A DNA stretch of 64,000 bases, from contig NZ_CP063812.1 of the NCBI RefSeq assembly GCF_015277855.1, positions 2,852,001-2,916,000 on the forward strand, in the 5' to 3' direction. Each line of letters opens with the position of its first letter. Positions within the stretch are counted from its first letter, which is position 1. Under the pieces are notes generated by a model. It was not told the DNA's origin. It searched no databases and saw only the letters and a program-made list of their open reading frames with translations. The DNA is from Microbacterium cremeum. GTDB lineage: Bacteria > Actinomycetota > Actinomycetes > Actinomycetales > Microbacteriaceae. This document shows, in pieces, positions 42,277-51,999 of this stretch. The position numbers and the translations under genes are program-made.

Positions 42277-43725
42277 CTACCCCTTCAGATACACCGTCGC
42301 CGTCTCGGTGAAGAAGTCACGCGCCACGGCACCCTGCTCCTTCGGACCGAGGCCGCTGCCCCGATTGCCGCCGAAGGGAACGTGCAGGTCTGCTCCCGCC
42401 GACGCGGAGTTGATGTGCACGACGCCCACACGGATGTCGTCGATCGCAGCGAGCGCGCGGCCGAGATCCGTCGTGAACACCGCCGTCGACAACCCGTACT
42501 CGCTGTCGTTCACGAGTGCGAAGCCGTCGGCGGCGGACGAGGCGCGACGCACTCCCACAACCGGCCCGAAGAGCTCGTCCCGCCAGAGCTCACCAGGCTC
42601 ATCGTGCGGCAGCTCGAAGATCGACGGCGGAATGAAGTAGCCCTCCGCAAGGGGTCCCTGCCGGTACAGGTCGGGCGCGACGACGGGACGAGCGTAGGCA
42701 TGCGCCCGGCCGATGGCGGCCGCGACGCGGTCGCGCGCCGGGCCGTCGACGACCGGGCCGACCTCCACCCCCTCGGCGAGGGCGTCCCCGACGACCATCG
42801 CGCTCGTGCGCTCGGCGAGCCGCGCGAGGAACTCCTCGGCCACCGCGTCGTCGACCACGACGCGCGAGGTGGCCGTGCACTTCTGGCCGGCCGCGCGGAA
42901 CGCGCCGATCGCGACCTGCTCGACGGCGAGATCCAGTTCGGCGTCGGCGAGCACGAGCGAGGCGTTCTTTCCACCCAGCTCGCCTTGGAACGGGATGCCG
43001 CGTGCTGCGAGCTGCGCCGCGACCATACGTCCGACCCGCGTCGAGCCGGTGAAGGTCACCGCGTCCACGTCGGGGTGCGACACGATCGCCTCGCCCACCG
43101 CGGCCGAACCGTTCACGAGGTTGAGCACTCCCCGCGGAAGCCCGGCCTGCTCGAGCGCCTCCGCGAAGCGGACGGCCAGCAGGGGCACGGTCGTGGCGGG
43201 CTTCCACACGATCGTGTTGCCCCACACCAGTGCGGGGGCCAGCTTCCACGCCGGGATCGAGATGGGGAAGTTGAAGGGGGTGATCGCGCCGATCACACCG
43301 ACCGGACGGCGGACGACCAGGATCCGCTCGCCGGGAGTGGGCGACTCGTAGACCTCTCCCGACGCACGCTCGGCCTCCTGTGCGTGGTAGCGCAGGATGT
43401 TCGCGGCATGAGCGACTTCGGCGGTCCCCTCGAGCAGCGTCTTGCCCTCTTCGCGGGCGAGCTCGCGCCCCCACTCCTCCCGGTGCGCGGCGATGACCTC
43501 CGCTGCGCGGAGGAGGACGCCGGCTCGTTCCCGGGCGGGGGTCCGGCGCCATCCGTCGAACGCCGCACGCGCGGCGCGGAAGGCTCGATCCACGTCTGCC
43601 GACGAGGCGCCCGGGCCCTCGGCGACGATGTCGGACGGCCGGCTCGGGTTGACGTCGGTCATGTGCTCACCGCCGCCCTCGATCCACTCTCCATCGATCA
43701 GGTGGCGCAATGATGCAGTGGTCAT
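42277..43725 (-). CDS. Semialdehyde dehydrogenase (ALDH superfamily, GabD-like)
   Basis: A 482-residue ALDH with catalytic Cys283 (GQKCTATSRV), base Glu in FQGELGGKNASLVL, TPFNFPISIPAWKLAPAL and the cofactor loop FTGSTRVGRMVA. The group includes alpha-ketoglutarate, succinate and glutarate semialdehyde dehydrogenases. It overlaps the acyl-CoA dehydrogenase stop (ATGA), and the aminotransferase precedes that gene. Together these suggest oxidation of an omega-oxo acid (succinate, glutarate or adipate semialdehyde) produced by the aminotransferase. Start ATG 43725. Chain length of the substrate is open. Confidence 0.9.
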   Translation of the reverse strand: MTTASLRHLIDGEWIEGGGEHMTDVNPSRPSDIVAEGPGASSADVDRAFRAARAAFDGWRRTPARERAGVLLRAAEVIAAHREEWGRELAREEGKTLLEGTAEVAHAANILRYHAQEAERASGEVYESPTPGERILVVRRPVGVIGAITPFNFPISIPAWKLAPALVWGNTIVWKPATTVPLLAVRFAEALEQAGLPRGVLNLVNGSAAVGEAIVSHPDVDAVTFTGSTRVGRMVAAQLAARGIPFQGELGGKNASLVLADAELDLAVEQVAIGAFRAAGQKCTATSRVVVDDAVAEEFLARLAERTSAMVVGDALAEGVEVGPVVDGPARDRVAAAIGRAHAYARPVVAPDLYRQGPLAEGYFIPPSIFELPHDEPGELWRDELFGPVVGVRRASSAADGFALVNDSEYGLSTAVFTTDLGRALAAIDDIRVGVVHINSASAGADLHVPFGGNRGSGLGPKEQGAVARDFFTETATVYLKG

Positions 43726-44899
43726 TCTGCTCCTTCTGCCGACGGCCGGAAGGCCGGGATGCCGGTGATGTGTGCGCCGAGCACGAGGGTGTGCACCTCG
43801 TCGGTTCCCTCGTACGTGCGGACGGACTCGAGGTTGGCCGCATGGCGCATCGGCGAGTACTCGGCGGCCACGCCGTTGCCGCCGAGGATCGTGCGGGCCT
43901 CGCGCGCGATCGCGATCGCCGCCCGCGTGTTCGAGAGCTTCGCCACCGAGATCTGATGCGGCTGCAGGTGGCCGGCATCCTTCAACCTGCCCAGCCGGAG
44001 AGCGACCAGCTGTGCCTTCTCGATCTCGATCGCCATGTCGACCAGCTTCTGCTGCGTGAGCTGGAATCCGGCGATCGGCGTGTTGAACTGCACCCGGGTG
44101 AGGGAGTACCGCAGCGCCGTCTCGTAGCTGTCGCGCGCGGCACCGATGACGCCCCAACCGATGCCGTAGCGCGCCTCGTTGAGGCACGAGAACGGCCCGC
44201 GCAGGCCACGCGCCTCGGACAGCTGCGCGTCTGCCGGTACGCGTACGTCCGTCAAGGTGATGTCGCACTGGATGGACGCCCGCATCGACATCTTGGGCGC
44301 GATCGGCGTCGCGACGAACCCGGGGGTCTCGGTCGGCACGATGAAGCCGCGTACGCCGTCGTCGGTCTGCGCCCAGATGATCGCGATGTGCGCGATCGAC
44401 GCGAGACCGATCCAGCGCTTGGCCCCGTTGATGACCCACGTGTCGCCTTCACGGCGCGCGAAGGTGGTCATGCTCGAGGGGTCCGAGCCCGACTGTGGCT
44501 CGGTGAGGCCGAAGCATCCGATGACCTCGCCGCGTGCCATGCGTGGCAGCCAGTGCTGCTTCTGCTCCTCGCTGCCGTGCTTGTGGATCGCGCTCATGGC
44601 GAGGGAGCCCTGCACCGAGACGAAGGTGCGCAGCCCCGAGTCGCCGGCTTCGAGCTCCATCGCGGCCAGCCCGTACTCGACCGCGCTGCGGCCGGGGCAT
44701 CCGTATCCCCTGAGATGCATGCCGAGCACGCCGAGCTCGGCCAGCTCCGGGATCAACGAGACGGGGAACTCGGCGCGGTCGTACCAGTCCGCGATGCGAG
44801 GACGAACGCGGGCGTCGACGAACGCGCGGACGCGGTCGCGCACCGCCCGTTCGTCGTCGGTGAGCAGGTCGTCGAAGTCGAGCAGGTCCGGTGCGCCGA

Positions 44900-44903
<4 letters not shown>
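43722..44903 (-). CDS. Glutaryl-CoA dehydrogenase-type acyl-CoA dehydrogenase
   Basis: A 393-residue FAD enzyme. Catalytic base Glu365 (VRTYEGTDEVHTLVLG), FAD-binding FGLTEPQSGSDPSSM and WVINGAKRWIGLASIAHIAI. Arg92 in GLRTFVSVQGSLAM matches the GcdH arginine that contacts the distal carboxylate. The C-terminal ILGGNGVAAEYSPMRHAANL is also GcdH-like. GcdH oxidises and decarboxylates glutaryl-CoA to crotonyl-CoA. It overlaps genes on both sides (ATGA). The carboxylate-binding Arg suggests a dicarboxylyl-CoA substrate, most simply glutaryl-CoA from 5-aminovalerate; adipyl-CoA cannot be excluded. Confidence 0.9.
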
Positions 44904-46234
<1,331 letters not shown>

Positions 46235-46300
46235 GCAGGCGACGATATAGACCGCCGTTTCGCACCGGATGTCGCTTCTGCACACTTCATCGCCAGAATC

Positions 46301-46315
46301 TGTGCAGCGTGCACA
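46301..46315. promoter_or_regulatory. TGTGCA-N3-TGCACA operator upstream of pucR-type gene
   Basis: TGTGCAGCGTGCACA is a perfect 6-bp inverted repeat ending one base before the pucR-type start candidate at 46316. A further TGCACA half-site lies at 46279-46284. The location in the 81-90 bp divergent gap suggests binding of the PucR-type protein itself to control both directions. Confidence 0.55.
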
Positions 46316-46324
46316 ATGGTGATC

Positions 46325-47665
46325 ATGACCACCCTCGGAGAGCTGGCCGAAACCGCCGGACCCGCCCTCATCGCGGTCGGGCCGTTCGATCCCGCGCACC
46401 AGATCACCGGGGTGCATGTGTCGGAGCTCGCCGACCCCGGCCGCTACCTCGACGGTGGCGAGCTGCTGCTGACCACCGGCATCCGCCTCACCGGCCGAGA
46501 CGACGACGACGCATACGTCGCACGACTGGCAGAACAGCGGGTCGGCGCGCTGGGCCTGGGTCTCGGAGAGGGGTGGGATGCCGTGCCCCCCGGCTTCGTC
46601 GATCGCTGTGCGAACGCCGGGGTCCCGCTCTTCGTCGTCCCGGACGGCGAACCGTTCCTCGCCGTGACGCGGTCGTTCTGGCAGCTCGAGGGCCGCGACG
46701 AACGGGACGCCGTGGCGCGGATCGGGCACACGCACACGCGTCTGGCCGGGGCGGCGGCCGGCGACCAGCCGGTCCACGACGTCGTGCGGCTGACCTCGGA
46801 GGCCGTCGGCGGCTGGGCGGCATGGATCCCGCTCGACCCCACGGCGCCGGGCGCGCTGCTGCACCCCGCGGGGCTGTCGGGCCTCCTCCCCTCCGTCAAA
46901 GCCGACGTCGAACGCTCCCTCGAGCGCACCGGCGTCGCCGCGGCGTCGTTCGTCGCACACGGGTCGGTCGTCGTCGCGCACCCCGTCGTCGCGAACGGCC
47001 GGACGATCGGAGCGGTGGCGGTCGGCGCGAGCCGGCCGCTCACCCGCACGGACCGGCAGCTCGTGCTCACCGCGGTCGCCGTACTGCGGCTGACGATCCG
47101 TCGCCCTGCGACCGAGACGTCAGCGGCGCACTGGGTCGCCCGGCTCGTCTTCGACGGGGATGCCGTGGCGGCACGCTCTTTGGCCCGATCGGCGGGAATC
47201 GATCTGCCGTTGCTGAGCCGCGTGCACGTGAGCGGGGCCGACGACGAGCCCCTCGCAGAGCTGGCGATCGAGCGCGACGGGATGCGACTGACGCTGGTGG
47301 ATGCCGAGGGTCCGGCTGCCGGCGGGGTCGGCGCCGTCAGCGCCGCCGTCGCGCTCGAGGAGGTCCCGGCCGCCGCGGCCCGCGCCCTCGCGCTGTGGCG
47401 GCGCTCACCGGGGCGGCCCGTCGTGGACGCGGCGGAGCGAGCCGAGGACTGGGCGCGGCTGCTGGAAGGATCGCCGGCTCTGCTCGCCGCCGCACGCGCG
47501 CACCTGGCGTCGGGGCGCCGCATCGAGCGCACCGCCCGGGCACTGGGGGTGCACCGCAATACCGTGAGGCAGCGGATCGCCGCGGCCGAGGAGCTGCTGG
47601 GCGTGGAGCTGGCGGATCCGGACGTGTCGGCCGAGCTCTGGCTGGCGCTGCGCCGGCGGCCCTAG
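46325..47665 (+). CDS. PucR-family regulator
   Basis: A 446-residue regulator. The N-terminal PucR ligand domain (VHVSELADPGRYLDGGELLLTTGIRL...ANAGVPLFVVPDG) and a central region precede the C-terminal helix-turn-helix (GRRIERTARALGVHRNTVRQRIAAAEELLG). PucR proteins control purine, amine and GABA use (GabR-like examples in Bacillus and actinobacteria). It is divergent from the GabT-GcdH-ALDH operon, the obvious target. ATG 46325 or 46316 could start it. Its TAG shares bases with the CoA-transferase stop codon (CTAG at 47662-47665). Confidence 0.9.
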   Translation: MTTLGELAETAGPALIAVGPFDPAHQITGVHVSELADPGRYLDGGELLLTTGIRLTGRDDDDAYVARLAEQRVGALGLGLGEGWDAVPPGFVDRCANAGVPLFVVPDGEPFLAVTRSFWQLEGRDERDAVARIGHTHTRLAGAAAGDQPVHDVVRLTSEAVGGWAAWIPLDPTAPGALLHPAGLSGLLPSVKADVERSLERTGVAAASFVAHGSVVVAHPVVANGRTIGAVAVGASRPLTRTDRQLVLTAVAVLRLTIRRPATETSAAHWVARLVFDGDAVAARSLARSAGIDLPLLSRVHVSGADDEPLAELAIERDGMRLTLVDAEGPAAGGVGAVSAAVALEEVPAAAARALALWRRSPGRPVVDAAERAEDWARLLEGSPALLAAARAHLASGRRIERTARALGVHRNTVRQRIAAAEELLGVELADPDVSAELWLALRRRP

Positions 47666-48816
47666 CCGCCATCCGCCGCAAGCCAGCGGAGCACGTCGTC
47701 GGTGTGCTCCCCCAGTCGCGGCGGCGCCGTGGCCGACACCGGGATCGCCGGTGACCAGGCGATCGGCGGGCGTACCTGGCGCGAGATCCGGCCGTCGTCG
47801 CCGGTCGTCTCGTTCACGGGCTCGAGCCCCAGCCGCTCGGCCAGCGCCAGCCCGTCGCCGATGGTGTTGACGACGCCCGCGGCGACGCCGACAGCGTTCA
47901 AGCGCTCCGCCCAGGCCTGCGCGACATCGGCGGCGAGCGCGCCCTCGAGAGCCGTCGCAAGCTCTTCCCGGTGCGCGACGCGGTCGGAGTTGCGGGCGAA
48001 GCGGGTGTCGCCGGCGAGAGCCGGCACGCCGAGCACCGTGGTCATCTTGGCGAACTGCGCGTCGTTGCCGCACGCGACGGCGAGCGGACCGTCAGCGCAT
48101 TCGAGCACCTCGTACGGGGCGATCGACGGATGCCGGTTGCCCAGCCGGCGAGGTTCCACGCCTGCCCCGAGCTGTGCCGACACCTGGTTCACGAGGGCGG
48201 CCTGCAGGCTCGAGAGGAGGTTCACGTCCACCCGCGAGCCGCGACCGGTGAGCTCACGCCGGCGCAGGGCGGCGAGGATGCCGATCACGGCGTCCTTGCC
48301 GGTGAGGACGTCGACCAGCGCCACGCCCGCCTTCATCGCCTCGCCGTCCCGGTCGCCGGTGATGTGCATCAGCCCGCCCACCGCCTGTGCGACGAAGTCG
48401 TACCCGGGAAGCTCCGCCCCCGCGGCGAGGCCGAACCCGCTCACCGACGCGTAGATCAGGCGCGGATGGCGCTCCGACATGGCCGGCCAGTCGAAGCCGA
48501 GGCGCGCGAACTGGCCGGGGCGGAAGTTCTCGATGACGACGTCGCTGTGCGCGATGATCTCATGCGCCCGGCCGCGATCGCCGGCGTCGGTGAGGTCCAG
48601 CTCGATCGACTCCTTGCCGCGGTTGGCGGACTCGAAGTACGTGGTCATTCCCGACGCGGCATACGGCGGTCCCCAGGCTCGCGTGTCGTCGCCGGTGCCG
48701 GGCCGCTCGATCTTGATGACGCGGGCACCGAGGTCGGCGAGGGTCATGGTCGCGAGAGGGCCGGCGAGCACGCGAGAGAAGTCGGCGACGACGACACCGT
48801 CGAGCGGCGCCGTCAC
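47662..48816 (-). CDS. Family III CoA-transferase (CaiB/BaiF)
   Basis: A 384-residue enzyme with the hallmark VVVADFSRVLAGPLATMTLADLGARVIKIERP, NRGKESIELDL, ENFRPG and the catalytic Asp140 in LPGYDFVAQAVGGLMH. Members move CoA between acyl-CoA and a carboxylic acid; the succinate-glutarate CoA-transferase type would activate glutarate. GTG 48816 overlaps the LacI stop (GTGA), so it is made with that regulator. It fills the gap between the semialdehyde dehydrogenase and the GcdH-type enzyme of the neighbouring operon (inference). Confidence 0.9.
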   Translation of the reverse strand: MTAPLDGVVVADFSRVLAGPLATMTLADLGARVIKIERPGTGDDTRAWGPPYAASGMTTYFESANRGKESIELDLTDAGDRGRAHEIIAHSDVVIENFRPGQFARLGFDWPAMSERHPRLIYASVSGFGLAAGAELPGYDFVAQAVGGLMHITGDRDGEAMKAGVALVDVLTGKDAVIGILAALRRRELTGRGSRVDVNLLSSLQAALVNQVSAQLGAGVEPRRLGNRHPSIAPYEVLECADGPLAVACGNDAQFAKMTTVLGVPALAGDTRFARNSDRVAHREELATALEGALAADVAQAWAERLNAVGVAAGVVNTIGDGLALAERLGLEPVNETTGDDGRISRQVRPPIAWSPAIPVSATAPPRLGEHTDDVLRWLAADGG

Positions 48817-49835
48817 GATGCCCTCGCCCGCAACGGGTGCGCGGTGGACTCTCGGGCGACGACGGTGATCGGGAACTCGATGTCGGCCCCCGGCTCGGCG
48901 CGCCCCTCGAGCACGTCCAGCAGCAGCGCGGCGCACGCGACTCCCGACTCCCGCGGCCGGAGGTCGATCGAGGTGATCGACGGCTGGAGGTAGGGCAGCG
49001 AGGGGTGATCGACGCACGAGACCACGGTGATGTCGTCGCCGATGACACGGCCCATGCGCCCCAGTACCGCGACGACCTCGATCGCGCTCGAGTCGGGGGC
49101 GCAGATGATCACGTCGGTCTCGGGCCGCTCCGCGAGCAGGCGCTCGGTCGCCGCGCGGACGGCCGCCCAGGGCGCCTCGAACTCGATCGGGGCGAGCACG
49201 GGCTCCAGCCCGCGGCTCGCGCAGCCGCGCCGGTAGCCCGCGACCAGCTGGCGGCTCCAGTCCGTGATGTCGGGGGCCACGAGCAGGGCCGGATGGCGCG
49301 CCCCGGTGCGGTCGATCTCGTCCATGAGGCGCAGCATCCCGGATTCGTGCGACGACCACACCACGCCCACGGGCTCGCCCTCGACGTCGTCGGGGAGATG
49401 CTCCTGCGTGACGATCGGGATGCCGCTGGCGAACAGCGCCGGAAGCGCCGGGTCGCCCGACAACGGGTCGCCGATGATGAGCCCGTCGGCCCGGATCGGT
49501 CGCGAGCGGCCCGACGAGACGGACGGACTCACGATCGTGACGTCCACGTCGTGCGCGGCCGCATGGGTCACGATGCCGAACGAGAAGGCCATGTAGTACG
49601 ACGACCGCGACACCACCTCCGGCAGGACGATCCCGATCGTGCCGATGGACCCGTTCCGCAGGTGCCGGGCAGCGGTGTTGGCGGTGTAGCCCAGGTCTGC
49701 TGCTGCGGCGAGCACCGCGTCACGGGTCGCCGGAGAGACCCGCCCGGTTCCGCTCAGGGCATCCGAAGCGGTCGTCTTGCCGACGCCGGCACGACGGGCG
49801 ACATCGATCAGGCGCGCACGCCGGGGCCCTTGCAT
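48813..49835 (-). CDS. LacI-family regulator
   Basis: A 340-residue repressor: N-terminal HTH with hinge (LIDVARRAGVGKTTASDALSGTGRVSPATRDAVLAAA...NTAARHLRNG) and a periplasmic-binding-protein-like effector domain. It is divergent from the copper amine oxidase operon, whose promoter carries a perfect LacI-type palindrome. ATG 49835 (residue 36 of the longer open frame) starts exactly at the conserved domain. It is coupled to the CoA-transferase gene, linking that enzyme to the same substrate. Confidence 0.93.
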   Translation of the reverse strand: MQGPRRARLIDVARRAGVGKTTASDALSGTGRVSPATRDAVLAAAADLGYTANTAARHLRNGSIGTIGIVLPEVVSRSSYYMAFSFGIVTHAAAHDVDVTIVSPSVSSGRSRPIRADGLIIGDPLSGDPALPALFASGIPIVTQEHLPDDVEGEPVGVVWSSHESGMLRLMDEIDRTGARHPALLVAPDITDWSRQLVAGYRRGCASRGLEPVLAPIEFEAPWAAVRAATERLLAERPETDVIICAPDSSAIEVVAVLGRMGRVIGDDITVVSCVDHPSLPYLQPSITSIDLRPRESGVACAALLLDVLEGRAEPGADIEFPITVVARESTAHPLRARAS

Positions 49836-49891
49836 GCGGCCGATTCTAACCACACCCAGAAGACCGTAATCCGCTCGCAACAATGTGGGCC

Positions 49892-49920
49892 TTGCGCCGT
49901 AACGCGGATTTCGCTTACCT
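49892..49920 (+). promoter_or_regulatory. Promoter of the copper amine oxidase operon
   Basis: -35 TTGCGC (49892-49897), 17-nt spacer, -10 TTACCT (49915-49920). Transcription would begin inside the LacI palindrome at 49922-49939, the classical place for repression. Confidence 0.6.
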
Positions 49921-49921
49921 T

Positions 49922-49939
49922 TGCCGGAACGTTCCGGCA
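49922..49939. promoter_or_regulatory. LacI-type operator
   Basis: TGCCGGAACGTTCCGGCA is a perfect 18-bp palindrome with the central CG expected for LacI-family sites. It directly follows the -10 element and lies 33 bp before the amine oxidase start and 87 bp from the lacI-type start. Confidence 0.8.
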
Positions 49940-49972
49940 TCCGGCGGGAACGTCACCCGACTCGGAGAACCG

Positions 49973-51997
49973 ATGACCTGCTCCTGCTCCACCGGCACTC
50001 ACGTGCAGCGCTCGCGCCGCCTCGGCGACGAGTCCGGCGCACCGTTCGCAACGCTCTCGGAGGGCGAGCTGCAGGAGGCGGCCGCCATCCTGCGCCGCCA
50101 CGGCCGGCTCGAGGAGTCACACCGCATCGCGTACATCGGCCTCGACGAGCCCGACCGCCGCGAGGTGCTGGCCGGTCGCCCCGTCCCCCGCCGCGCGCAT
50201 GTGCAGCTGCTGGACGTCGCCACCGGCGAGGCGCGCGACATCTCCGTCGACCTCGACCGCGGCGACCTCGCACGCGACGAGCAGATCGACCCCGTCGTCT
50301 CGGGTCAGGTGCCCCTGCTGAAGGAGGAGCACGTCCTCATCCGGGATCTGCTCGCGACCGACGAGCGGTGGCTCGCCGCACTCGCTTTGCGCGGCATCCA
50401 CGACCCGGCGACCGTCGCCCTGGCAGGACTGTCCGCCGGTCGCTTCCCGATCGAAGGCGAAGACGGCCGGCGCATGGCCCGCGTGCTCGGCCACCACCAG
50501 CCGACACCGCAGACGATGCCGTGGGCGCACCCCATCGACGGACTGGTCGCGTACGTCGACCTCGGCTCCCGGAGCGTCGCACAGGTCATCGACACCGGTG
50601 TGATGCCGATTCCGCAGGAGACGGCGGACTACCACGTTCCGGGTACGTTCGGACCCGAGCGCACGACGCAGAAGCCGATCGTCATCCAGCAGCCGCAAGG
50701 ACCCAGCTTCTCGTTCGACGGCGACGTCGTGTCGTGGGAGAAGTGGTCGCTGCGGATCGGATACGACATGCGCGAGGGCCTGATCCTGCACGGCGTGGGC
50801 TTCGAGGATGCCGGACGCGTGCGCCCGATCGTGCACCGGGCCTCGATCGCCGAGATGCTCGTGCCGTACGGCGACCCCGGCCCCGTCCGCTTCTGGCAGA
50901 ACTACTTCGACACGGGCGAGTACCTGCTCGGCCGGCTCGTGAACAGCCTCGAGCTCGGGTGCGACTGCGTCGGCGACATCACGTATCTCGACGTGCCGAT
51001 CGCCGACGCGCGCGGTGAGGTCAAGGTGCTGCCGAACGCCGTGTGCATCCACGAGGAGGACGCCGGGGTGCTCTGGAAGCACACCGAGCAGTTCACCGGA
51101 ACGAGCGACGTGCGCCGGCAGCGCCGGCTCGTGATCTCGTTCTTCGTGACCGTCGGCAACTACGACTACGGCTTCTACTGGTACCTCTACCTCGACGGCA
51201 AGATCGAGTTCGAGGCGAAGGCGACCGGGCTGGTCTTCACGGCCGCCTACGACGACCGGGCGAGCCGCTACGCCAGCGAGCTCGCCCCCGGCCTCGCGGC
51301 GCCCTACCACCAGCACCTGTTCTGCGCGCGACTCGACATGGCGGTCGACGAAGGACCGGCTGTCGTCGACGAGGTGGACGTCACCACCGTCCCGATCGAC
51401 GGCGACAACACCCACGGCACAGCGATCGGCTTCCGCGCGACGCGGCTGACCAGCGAGAAGAACGCCCGGCGACGCTCCCACGCGTCCGTGGACCGAACCT
51501 GGCGCGTCAGCAGCACGACGTCGATGAACCGGCTGGGCCGGCCCGTGTCGTACGTCCTGGCCACGGAGGGCAAGCCGGTGCTGCTCGCCCAGCCGGACTC
51601 GGTCATCGCATCGCGTGCCAGGTTCGCGACGGCCGACATCTGGGTCACCGCCTACGACGTCGATGAGCGTTATCCGGCAGGAGCAGTCGTGAATCAGAGC
51701 GCGGGCGAACAGGGACTGCCGGCGTTCGTCGCCGACGACGCCTCCCTCGACGGCGCCGACCTCGTGCTCTGGCACACCTTCGGCCTGACCCACTTCCCCC
51801 GCACCGAGGACTGGCCGATCATGCCCGTCGACACCTGCGGCTTCGTCCTCCGACCCCACGACTTCTTCGACCGGAACCCGACCCTCGATGTCCCGGCCTC
51901 CACCGCGGCATGCTCGTGCACCCACGAGGAGCACGCGCACGCGGATGCGTCGCACCAGCACCATGAGAACCAGCACTCAGCTCGAAGGGAACACTAG
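49973..51997 (+). CDS. Copper amine oxidase with Cys/His-rich termini
   Basis: The 674-residue enzyme oxidises a primary amine to aldehyde, NH3 and H2O2. TPQ precursor Tyr397 in N-Y-D-Y (396-399), catalytic base Asp313 (YFDTGEYLLG) and copper ligands His446, His448 (HQHLF) and His607 (GLTHFPRTEDWPIMP) are all present with the spacing of Arthrobacter phenylethylamine oxidase. No signal peptide. The N-terminus MTCSCSTG and a C-terminal tail with CSC and eight His in about 27 residues are unusual and may hold copper. ATG 49973 has GGAG upstream. First gene of the operon. Confidence 0.95.
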   Translation: MTCSCSTGTHVQRSRRLGDESGAPFATLSEGELQEAAAILRRHGRLEESHRIAYIGLDEPDRREVLAGRPVPRRAHVQLLDVATGEARDISVDLDRGDLARDEQIDPVVSGQVPLLKEEHVLIRDLLATDERWLAALALRGIHDPATVALAGLSAGRFPIEGEDGRRMARVLGHHQPTPQTMPWAHPIDGLVAYVDLGSRSVAQVIDTGVMPIPQETADYHVPGTFGPERTTQKPIVIQQPQGPSFSFDGDVVSWEKWSLRIGYDMREGLILHGVGFEDAGRVRPIVHRASIAEMLVPYGDPGPVRFWQNYFDTGEYLLGRLVNSLELGCDCVGDITYLDVPIADARGEVKVLPNAVCIHEEDAGVLWKHTEQFTGTSDVRRQRRLVISFFVTVGNYDYGFYWYLYLDGKIEFEAKATGLVFTAAYDDRASRYASELAPGLAAPYHQHLFCARLDMAVDEGPAVVDEVDVTTVPIDGDNTHGTAIGFRATRLTSEKNARRRSHASVDRTWRVSSTTSMNRLGRPVSYVLATEGKPVLLAQPDSVIASRARFATADIWVTAYDVDERYPAGAVVNQSAGEQGLPAFVADDASLDGADLVLWHTFGLTHFPRTEDWPIMPVDTCGFVLRPHDFFDRNPTLDVPASTAACSCTHEEHAHADASHQHHENQHSARREH

Positions 51998-51999
51998 AA

